In this document: in pieces, positions 30,965-37,884 of the stretch
Position numbering within the stretch: position 1 is the stretch's first letter
How the letters are laid out: every line of letters begins with the position of its first letter
Origin: Gallionella sp.
Lineage (GTDB): Bacteria > Pseudomonadota > Gammaproteobacteria > Burkholderiales > Gallionellaceae
DNA length: 64,000 nt
NCBI GenBank assembly: GCA_030682375.1
Contig: JAUXOL010000013.1
Coordinates: forward strand, 124,001 to 188,000
Direction of reading: 5' to 3'
Translations under genes and position numbers: made by a program
Notes under the pieces: generated by a model
Seen by the model: the letters and a program-made list of their open reading frames with translations, nothing else
What the model was told of the DNA's origin: nothing
The model's database searches: none

Positions 30965-32511
30965 GGAGCATTTTCCGTCGGCACTACCCATCCCTCGCCA
31001 AAATGTTCACCATTCGGACCGTTCGCCGCGTCGATCTCAACATAGATGGTCGGATCGGCAATTTGTACGGGATTCGTTATCGTTTGATTATTGTAATTAA
31101 GCAGATCGCCGTAGCCGAACTTGCATTCGTACGTCATGTCGTAGTCTGCCTTGCCCTGACGGAACAAATTTTTATACTTGTATTCGGGGCCCTTGTGCTG
31201 CCCGTTAAGCTTCTGCGAGCCAGGCCCGACGTTCCCGTCGCCGGCTCCGCCAAGCCCGCCCCATTCTTGATTGACGACATGGAGTTGCGTCGCATTATTA
31301 GCGGTGCCACTATCTATCAACCAGCCCTTCCAGCTAGCAGTACCCGTGTCGGTTCCGGTCTGCCTCACATCCCCCTTTTTGTATTCCACACGGTTGCTCA
31401 TGCAGATTTCGAACGTCTTATTCTTGTTGCTGGTTCCACCCGCCAAGGTAATGCTCGTCGTTTTTCCACTCTGATATTTATATCGCTGCACAGGCGAGGA
31501 TAGAAAATTCAAAGGCACCCTTTCACCGAATACCCCGCCAACTTTACTTGGCGTCTTAGCCTCGCTCTGCGCTTCTGAAACCCGTTGCACAAAACCAATG
31601 GAGTCGGACTTCATTGCCCCCCCCTGCACCACTCCGAGTGAAGACGCCTTCCCCCCCATCACATCCGCCTCATGCTCCAGCCCCGCATCGTCATTGACCG
31701 GTACGCCTTCCTTCATCTGCATCGTCGGCTTAACCCTGCCCTGCGCCTGCTGCACGACATGCCATGCCTCGTGCGGCAGGTGCCGCTCCTGCCCCGGCCC
31801 GACATGAATGTCCGTCCCCTGCGCATAAGCCAGCGCATTCAATTGCGCGGGCTGCGACGAGTTGTAGTGCACCTTGACGTTGTCCATAGCCATGCCGGAG
31901 AGCGACTCGATGCCGCGCTTGAGGCTGTCCGGCAGGCCGGTGTTGTTAGCTTTTACGGAGACCTCTGCGCATTGAGTAACTTTTCGTTGCGACGACTCTT
32001 CGACTTTCACCAATTGCGCAGCTTCATCACGCTCCTCTCCGGCTCGTGGCGAATATCCGTCTTGCCTCAGTGATTCCGCATCGAGAAGCGGGGGAGGCAT
32101 CTGCTCACCTTGCACAGGGCGCGGAGTAGGTGGCGCCGACTCCCCTTGCCCGGGACCCTGGCCCCATTCATCTCCCTCGCGACCGCTGAACTGTGTCGGA
32201 GCAATGCGCTTGGCGGGGGTTTCTACGCTCTGCGCGGTTGCTCCTGTAAGACTGTCGAGCTGCTGCCGCTGCGCCGTGAGGTTCGGACTGTTGTATATGG
32301 CGCTTATAGCCTTGCGTTGGGCGCTCATCCGCGAGTTGCGGTTCGCCATCACCGCCAATTGCGCTTGCCTGCCCACCTGCGGACTTCTCTCCGCCATCGC
32401 TTCGAGTTGCGCGATCCGTTCGCCCTGCGGCGATTCGAGCGCAGCGACACCGCCCTGCCGTTGTGCCGACTGGTTCTGTGCATGGTTATGTTGCGCTTCG
32501 ATTTTTTTCAT
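30937..32511 (-). CDS. DUF4157 cargo protein, 524 residues, possible nuclease C-terminus
   Basis: The leader (1-185) is long and disordered-looking, with ESPQGERIAQLEAMAERSPQ shared with the 27838 protein and an AQRKAISAIYNSPNLTAQR motif. The DUF4157 core spans about 189-290, with HEAWH at 247-251. The C-terminal part (about 330-524) is lower in GC and includes LHVVNQEWGGLGGAGDGNVG followed by PGSQKLNGQHK. That pattern resembles the GHLLN..LGG.G...NL.P...N..H motif of a nuclease-like group found at DUF4157 C-termini; this is inference. The final codons and stop lie at the edge of a transposase remnant, so the C-terminus may be trimmed or altered. Confidence 0.72.
   Translation of the reverse strand: MKKIEAQHNHAQNQSAQRQGGVAALESPQGERIAQLEAMAERSPQVGRQAQLAVMANRNSRMSAQRKAISAIYNSPNLTAQRQQLDSLTGATAQSVETPAKRIAPTQFSGREGDEWGQGPGQGESAPPTPRPVQGEQMPPPLLDAESLRQDGYSPRAGEERDEAAQLVKVEESSQRKVTQCAEVSVKANNTGLPDSLKRGIESLSGMAMDNVKVHYNSSQPAQLNALAYAQGTDIHVGPGQERHLPHEAWHVVQQAQGRVKPTMQMKEGVPVNDDAGLEHEADVMGGKASSLGVVQGGAMKSDSIGFVQRVSEAQSEAKTPSKVGGVFGERVPLNFLSSPVQRYKYQSGKTTSITLAGGTSNKNKTFEICMSNRVEYKKGDVRQTGTDTGTASWKGWLIDSGTANNATQLHVVNQEWGGLGGAGDGNVGPGSQKLNGQHKGPEYKYKNLFRQGKADYDMTYECKFGYGDLLNYNNQTITNPVQIADPTIYVEIDAANGPNGEHFGEGWVVPTENAPGMTIEDGG
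31651..31953 (-). repeat. DUF4157 core DNA repeat, copy 2
   Basis: Closely similar at DNA level to 27271-27570 and 36099-36398. It encodes the LPDSLKRGIESLSGMAMDNV to NDDAGLEHEADVMG part of the cargo protein. Confidence 0.8.
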
Positions 32512-32541
32512 AGTCCCGTTCCCCCGCTATCCTTCACCCGC

Positions 32542-35415
32542 TCACTTCTTGGGCGCTTCCAACTTCGGTATCTCCATCTTCGGCACTTCCGGTATCGGTG
32601 GCAGTGGCGGCAACGGCGGCAGTTCCGGCGCGGCCAGCAGTTTTTGCAAACCCATCAGCTTGTCCGGCAAAGCCTTGATCTGATCCCATAGCCACAGCCA
32701 TACCTTCCATCCCAACGGCTCCGGCACTTCCGCCGGGAGAGCGTGATTCTTCATGCTGCCGTCGCCCAGTTGCCCTGCGCTGTTGTTGCCCCATGCCATC
32801 TTCGTGCCATCCGCCTTGAGCGCCACGCTGTGGCCGTCCCCCGCCGCCACCGCGAGGACGTCGGCAATCTTCGCCACGGAAATCGGTACGGTGCTCGCTT
32901 TGTTGCTGCCGTCGCCAAGTTGGCCGTAGGTGTTGTCGCCCCAGGCCAGCAGCACGCCGCCCTCCAGCAGCGCCAGCGCATGTTCGCTGCCCGCCGCAAG
33001 CACAAGCGCCTTGGCGAGCTTGGGCACTAGCGTCGGCTTGTGGCTTTCATCCAAAGTGCCGTTGCCCAACTGGCCAGTGTCGTTCTTGCCCCACGACCAC
33101 ACCGTGCCGTCGGACTTGGTCGCCAAGGTATAGGCTCCACCCGCCGCCACGGCGAGTACGTCGCTCAATCCCGCCACTGCAACCGGCACGGCGCGGTTCA
33201 TTGTGCTGCCGTCGCCCAGCTGGCCGTACGCGTTGTTGCCCCAGGCCCACAGGGTTCCGTCGTTTTTCAGCGCAACAGTGAAATCGCGCCCTGCCGCAAT
33301 CGCCTTCACGTCGGCGATTCCCTGCACCGCAACGGGGCTGGCGCGATCCATCGTGCTGCCGTCGCCCAACTGGCCGTTGTTGTTCATGCCCCAGGCCCAC
33401 ACCGTACCGTCATTCATCAGTGCCACGCTGTGCCAGCCACCAGCCGACACGTCGCGCACGTCGGATAGTTCAGGCACTGTTGCGGGCGTATCGCGCCGTT
33501 TCTTGCCGCCGTCGCCCAGTTGCCCCTTGTCGTTGTCGCCCCAGCTCTGCACCGTGCCGCCGAACATCAGCGCGACGGTGTGATACATGCCTGCGGACAG
33601 CGACAACACGCTCTTGAGACTGGAAATTCCGATCTGCTTGCGCTGTTGCCCCGTACCGCCGCTGCCGAGCTGCCCTTGCGAGTTGTCGCCCCACGCGCTC
33701 ACCGTGCCGTCGTACTTGAGGCACAAGCTGTGCGCGCCGCCCGCCGACATTCTGGGCATGATGAAGATAGTCTTGTTGATGCGGCTGGATTGCTTTTCCG
33801 GCGTGGCAGGGTTGTAGTCGGCGTTGCCCAGCTGGTTCGCAGAGACGGTGCAGATGCCCTCGCCGATGCCGCTCACCGAGCCCTCGCTGACGCTGCAAAC
33901 ATCGGGCGTCAGGCTGCCGAAAACCGGCGCGAGACCGGAGCTGGCGGCGGCGCGCAGCTTGCCGCTGCTGCCCACGATGACCAGCGGCGCAGCACCGAAA
34001 GCGATGGTCTGGCTGCCCTTGCCGACATAGATACGTTGCGTCGCGCGCGGCGCGGCGCGGTAGTGCCCGTCGCCCGGTTGATCGGCAGCGACGATGCAAT
34101 CGCCCGCCGCCGCCGCACTGACTTCGTCGCCGACGAGAGTGCAAACATCGAGCGTCAAACTGGAGAAATGCACGGCGAGGCCGGAACTCGCTGCTGCATT
34201 AACCCCGGCGCGCTGCCCTGCGGCAAGCTGCGGCGCGTCGCCGAAACTCACGCTCTGCGCAGCATCGATCTGACTGCCTCCAAGATTGAGGTCACCCGAC
34301 ACCGCCACCGGACTCGGACGATCCATCCCCCAACTGTCGTCGCCCAACTGGCCGGAATAATTCCAGCCCCATGCCGACACCGCGCCGTCCGCTTTCAACG
34401 CAACCGCATGCCCCTCGCCCGCCGCAATCGCCACCACGCCAGCAAGGTTAGGCACGACTGCGGGCGCGCGGCGTTCCGCCGTGCCACCGTCGCCAAGTTG
34501 TCCATGCACGTTGTCGCCCCACGCCCACACCGTGTGATCCGATTTCAACGCCAGCGTGAAACCTCCGCCCGCCGCAATCGCCACGATGTTGGCTAGCCCC
34601 TGCGCCTGCACCGGAGTCGAACTGTCCGCCGTATCGCCGTAGCCGAGCTGACCGTGCGCGTTGTCGCCCCACGCCCACACCGTACCGTCCGCCTTCAGCG
34701 CAACCGTGTGATTGCCGCCTGCCGCAATCGCCGTCACGCCATCGATCCCATGCACTCTCACCGGACTCAGGCGCCCCAGCACAGTGCCGTCGCCGAGTTG
34801 CCCATGCGCGTTGTCTCCCCACGCCCACACTGTGCCGTCGGATTTCAGCGCCACGCTGTGCGCCTCGCCCGCCGCGATGGCACGCACACCCGCGAGATCC
34901 GGCACCGCCACAGGTTCCGGGCGCGCCACCTTGCTGCCGTCGCCCAGCTGCCCCGAGACATTCTTGCCCCAGGCCAGCACCTTGCCGTCCGATTTCAGCG
35001 CGAGGCTGTGCCACCCTCCCGCCGCGACTGCCGCGATTCCGGTCAGTTCCGGCACAACAACGGGACTCGATTGATCCTTCAGCGACCCCTCGCCCAATTG
35101 CCCGTTGGGATAATTGTTTCCCCACGCCCACACCGTGCCATCCGACTTCAATACGAGCGTATGCTCGCGCCCCCCCGTCGCTGCTGCTACGCCGGTGAGC
35201 TCCGGCACGACCTGCGGGATCAGACGATACTGCGTACTGCCATCCCCGAGTTGGCCTTTGGAATTGTCGCCCCACGTTGCCACCGTGCCGTCGGATTTCA
35301 AGGCGACCGTATGCCCATAGCCTGCCGCGACCATGGGCTCTACCGAGAGGGCTGGCGCGGGAAACAGAAGTCCCAGCAAGATAAAAATCCGGATGACGTG
35401 TAGATACAAAATCAT
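32542..35415 (-). CDS. Secreted double RCC1-propeller protein with Ig-like spacer and Pro-rich tail
   Basis: 957 residues. A signal peptide (about 1-25, IFILLGLLFPAPALS) is followed by seven RCC1 repeats of the form GxxHTVALKSDGTVWAWGDN then GQLGDGS. A spacer of about 160 residues carries two related Ig/MBG-like units (FGAAPLVIVGSSGKLRAAAS type). Seven more RCC1 repeats follow, so two complete seven-bladed propellers are predicted. The C-terminus is PPLPPLPPIPEVPKMEIPKL then EAPKK. RCC1 propellers mediate protein binding in eukaryotes and occur in some bacterial secreted proteins. It sits among cargo genes of the injection system on the same strand. Whether it is cargo, a surface ligand or unrelated cannot be told. 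Confidence 0.8.
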   Translation of the reverse strand: MILYLHVIRIFILLGLLFPAPALSVEPMVAAGYGHTVALKSDGTVATWGDNSKGQLGDGSTQYRLIPQVVPELTGVAAATGGREHTLVLKSDGTVWAWGNNYPNGQLGEGSLKDQSSPVVVPELTGIAAVAAGGWHSLALKSDGKVLAWGKNVSGQLGDGSKVARPEPVAVPDLAGVRAIAAGEAHSVALKSDGTVWAWGDNAHGQLGDGTVLGRLSPVRVHGIDGVTAIAAGGNHTVALKADGTVWAWGDNAHGQLGYGDTADSSTPVQAQGLANIVAIAAGGGFTLALKSDHTVWAWGDNVHGQLGDGGTAERRAPAVVPNLAGVVAIAAGEGHAVALKADGAVSAWGWNYSGQLGDDSWGMDRPSPVAVSGDLNLGGSQIDAAQSVSFGDAPQLAAGQRAGVNAAASSGLAVHFSSLTLDVCTLVGDEVSAAAAGDCIVAADQPGDGHYRAAPRATQRIYVGKGSQTIAFGAAPLVIVGSSGKLRAAASSGLAPVFGSLTPDVCSVSEGSVSGIGEGICTVSANQLGNADYNPATPEKQSSRINKTIFIMPRMSAGGAHSLCLKYDGTVSAWGDNSQGQLGSGGTGQQRKQIGISSLKSVLSLSAGMYHTVALMFGGTVQSWGDNDKGQLGDGGKKRRDTPATVPELSDVRDVSAGGWHSVALMNDGTVWAWGMNNNGQLGDGSTMDRASPVAVQGIADVKAIAAGRDFTVALKNDGTLWAWGNNAYGQLGDGSTMNRAVPVAVAGLSDVLAVAAGGAYTLATKSDGTVWSWGKNDTGQLGNGTLDESHKPTLVPKLAKALVLAAGSEHALALLEGGVLLAWGDNTYGQLGDGSNKASTVPISVAKIADVLAVAAGDGHSVALKADGTKMAWGNNSAGQLGDGSMKNHALPAEVPEPLGWKVWLWLWDQIKALPDKLMGLQKLLAAPELPPLPPLPPIPEVPKMEIPKLEAPKK

Positions 35416-35534
35416 TCCCTAATCATTTTGATTTCCGTTCTGGCTATGGAGCCGCATCACTTCGTGATACCCAGAAAGACCCGGCGAAAGGCAAAACTCT
35501 GCAATCCAATTGGTGCTCCTGCACCTCTGAAAAT

Positions 35535-36701
35535 CTAAACATACTGATTGGCGTGTGCCTGTGCAGCCAAATTGAACTGATCGATTACTGTCCTCATCGT
35601 CCCTCTGCGCGTATTTAGATTTCCAACTGTTCTCCCGTGTGAATTTGTTTCTTCTGCAATTTGTATAGCGACACCGGCAGCAGTGTAGGTATAAACATTC
35701 GCAGCATGTCCGCCTGTAACAACCGGCCCTGTCACGGCACCGTAAGAAGCGGCTAGCAACGCCAAATGAGGAGCAAAGTCTCCCCAATCGAAGTTATCGC
35801 ACTCCTGGCGATTTCTTTGGCGCGTCAAAATATGAGCTCGAATAATCGCCTTAAGTCCGGTGATCGAAGCAGGCACAGTTACGACTTGCGGAACGTCAAA
35901 AACGTCAATTTCTGTCGAAGCAATAAGAGCTGCACCGACTCCGAACCCATTAGCCACGACCACCAGATTGTTCCAGGCAGCAGCCTCGATAGCGGTAAAT
36001 GGGGCCCCTTGATAATGGTGCAGAGCACGCTGAATAGTAGGAGTGGTCGTTTGGGTTCGAGTTAGGGACGGTCTATAATTCTTCATCTGCACCGCTTTCG
36101 CCCCCATCGAATCTGCCTCTTGCTCCAACCCCTTATCGTCGTTGACCGATACGCCGTCCTTCATCTGCATCGTCGGCTTCACCCTGCCCTGCGCCTGCTG
36201 CACCACATGCCAAGCCTCGTGCGGCAGATGCCGTTCCTGTCCGGGCGCGACATGGATGTCGGCTCCCTGCGCATAGGCCAGCGCGTTGAGCTGCGCGGGT
36301 TGCGATGAGTTGTAGTGCACCTTGACGTCATCCATCGACATGCCGGAGAGCGATTCGATGCCGCTCTTGAGGTTATCCGGCAAACCGGTGTTATTCGATT
36401 TGGCGGCAGGCTCTTCTTTCAGTTGCGCGACAGACTCCTGCGCGAATTTCCCCTGCAGCGACTCATCGTCCTCCACGCGCTGCGCGGTATCGAACTTGCC
36501 TTGCAGCATCTCCTCTTCCGCAGCTTGGCGCTGTACCGCGCCGCCGAACAGGCTCTGCAACATCTTTCGTTGCGCGACCATCAGCGGGCTATCGTCTATG
36601 CCGTTCGCAGGCACGCCCTCACCTGACTTCGAGGTGAATTTGGCTTGCGCCGTGCGTTGCGAACTTGCGGACTTTTCGTCTTGTTTCCGGATTTGTTCCA
36701 T
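35535..36701 (-). CDS. DUF4157 cargo protein, 388 residues
   Basis: The leader (1-100) contains SQRTAQAKFTSKS, IDDSPLMVAQRKMLQSLFGG and two LQGKF units, and is shared with the short protein at 36748-37251. The DUF4157 core covers about 103-205 with HEAWH at 161-165. The C-terminal 170 residues are unlike the other cargo proteins, lower in GC, and include a QRNRQECDNFDWGDFAPHLA segment and GPVVTGGHAANVYTYTAAGV. I cannot assign an activity. GGGGAG precedes the ATG. A 119-base gap with no gene separates it from the RCC1 gene. Confidence 0.72.
   Translation of the reverse strand: MEQIRKQDEKSASSQRTAQAKFTSKSGEGVPANGIDDSPLMVAQRKMLQSLFGGAVQRQAAEEEMLQGKFDTAQRVEDDESLQGKFAQESVAQLKEEPAAKSNNTGLPDNLKSGIESLSGMSMDDVKVHYNSSQPAQLNALAYAQGADIHVAPGQERHLPHEAWHVVQQAQGRVKPTMQMKDGVSVNDDKGLEQEADSMGAKAVQMKNYRPSLTRTQTTTPTIQRALHHYQGAPFTAIEAAAWNNLVVVANGFGVGAALIASTEIDVFDVPQVVTVPASITGLKAIIRAHILTRQRNRQECDNFDWGDFAPHLALLAASYGAVTGPVVTGGHAANVYTYTAAGVAIQIAEETNSHGRTVGNLNTRRGTMRTVIDQFNLAAQAHANQYV
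36099..36398 (-). repeat. DUF4157 core DNA repeat, copy 3
   Basis: Third copy of the roughly 300-base cassette (see 27271-27570 and 31651-31953). It encodes LPDNLKSGIESLSGMSMDDV through the HEAWH motif to the EQEADSMGAKA end of the core. Confidence 0.8.
36541..36670 (-). repeat. Cargo leader DNA repeat, copy 1
   Basis: About 130 bases encoding the leader from AKFTSKS to KMLQSLFGG are repeated with few changes at 37091-37220 in the neighbouring short gene. The two genes therefore share their 5' ends but not their 3' ends. Confidence 0.8.
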
Positions 36702-36747
36702 TTCAGCTCCCCGTTCCCGAGATAAAGATCAAATAAATGCCAACCGC

Positions 36748-37251
36748 TTATTTCTTCTGCTTGTCGCTGTAACTGCTCTTCTGGTCATCATCGTATTTGT
36801 CCTGCCTATTCTTGGGCCTGTCACTAGATGAGCCGTGATTACTCTTGCCACCGTTATGGTTCTTTGCCATCCGCTGGTTCTTATATGCATTGATCTCATC
36901 TTGCGAAGCAGTACAATCCTTCTGTCCGTGCCGTGCACTCCCGCATTGCCCACAAACGCACTGGACGACAGCATCAGAAACGCACTGCGCCGCTTCAAAC
37001 TTCCCCTGCAATGACTCTTCTTCCTCCACTCTCTGCAGCGCTTCGAACTTTCCTTGCAGCGGCTCTTCATCTTCAACCCGCTGTATCGCGCCGCCGAACA
37101 GGCTCTGCAGCATCTTGCGTTGCGCGACCATCGCCGGGCTGTCGTCGATGCTGTTCGCTTGTTCGGCCTCGCGCGACTTCGAGGTGAATTTGGCTTGCGC
37201 CGTGCGTTGCGAATCTGCGGACTCTCCGTTTTGTTTCAGAACTCGTTCCAT
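36748..37251 (-). CDS. Leader-only cargo protein with Cys-rich centre, 167 residues
   Basis: Residues 1-90 match the leader of the 388-residue DUF4157 protein: SQRTAQAKFTSKS, IDDSPAMVAQRKMLQSLFGG, and two LQGKF repeats. The DUF4157 core is absent. Instead residues about 90-115 carry CVSDAVVQCVCGQCGSARHG then QKDC, a cluster of Cys and His that could bind zinc, and the last 50 residues are very basic and hydrophilic, ending in SSYSDKQKK. AAAGGAG precedes the ATG. It looks like a small effector that uses the same packaging leader, or a cargo gene that lost its core and kept a different tail. Confidence 0.65.
   Translation of the reverse strand: MERVLKQNGESADSQRTAQAKFTSKSREAEQANSIDDSPAMVAQRKMLQSLFGGAIQRVEDEEPLQGKFEALQRVEEEESLQGKFEAAQCVSDAVVQCVCGQCGSARHGQKDCTASQDEINAYKNQRMAKNHNGGKSNHGSSSDRPKNRQDKYDDDQKSSYSDKQKK
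37091..37220 (-). repeat. Cargo leader DNA repeat, copy 2
   Basis: Partner of 36541-36670. The high DNA similarity indicates recent duplication or gene conversion between adjacent cargo genes. Confidence 0.8.
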
Positions 37252-37272
37252 TGCTCTCTCCTTTAATCAAGA

Positions 37273-37884
37273 TCAACCCTTGCGCAACACGACAGTAAAA
37301 TCGTCTTCCAGATAGCCCTGCACCAGTTGCACATTCGGCGACAGCCGCTTGCAGAACTCCATGACCTTCTCCGCATCGTGACCGACCAGCAAGGGATGCT
37401 GCGGAAACTTCGCCGCATCCAGCATGTTGAAGGCGAGCGCCTTGTTCGCCGCGAGGTACATCTTCACAATCATCGAAAAATAGAATCCCGGGTCTTCGCA
37501 GCGGTAGCCCAACACGCCGGAGGCGAACACGTAATCGGCCTGCGGCAATTCCGCATCGGTGAAGTCCGCGATGCAGAAATAGCAGGACGGGCGTTGGCCG
37601 TAGAGGCTGCGCGCCTGCATCACGAACTCGGCCATCTGGTCTATGCCGACGTAGCCGAAACCGCAGAACCGCGCATCGAGGAATCCCTTCAGGTCGCCGT
37701 GACCGCAGCCGATATCCAGCACCGAGCTGCCGTTCAGGTCGGCCACGGCGGCGAGCGTCTCGAAGCGTTTCGACTGGCTATCCTCGCCGCGATAGCCGAG
37801 CGCTTCGACCGTGCCGCTCTCGTATTCGCCGATGCGGTGACGGTGGTAATGGATGATGGTGGCTTTTTCCAGCAGGGTCATCAT
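37273..37884 (-). CDS. Class I SAM-dependent methyltransferase
   Basis: 203 residues. The SAM-binding motif I is SSVLDIGCGHGDLKGFLDAR near residue 54, followed by the acidic strand end YVGIDQ near 79, and a motif IV-like ADYVFASGVLGY near 115. The substrate is unknown. Its ATG overlaps the stop of the 954-residue membrane protein (ATGA), so the two are coupled. The position at the junction between structural and cargo genes suggests it modifies a particle or cargo component, but that is inference. The next gene, the leader-only cargo, starts 21 bases downstream. Confidence 0.8.
   Translation of the reverse strand: MMTLLEKATIIHYHRHRIGEYESGTVEALGYRGEDSQSKRFETLAAVADLNGSSVLDIGCGHGDLKGFLDARFCGFGYVGIDQMAEFVMQARSLYGQRPSCYFCIADFTDAELPQADYVFASGVLGYRCEDPGFYFSMIVKMYLAANKALAFNMLDAAKFPQHPLLVGHDAEKVMEFCKRLSPNVQLVQGYLEDDFTVVLRKG

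Noticed and set aside
32542-35415. CRISPR-like or tandem DNA repeat array
   Set aside because: The periodic pattern comes from RCC1 protein repeats in one open frame, with no constant spacer-repeat alternation.
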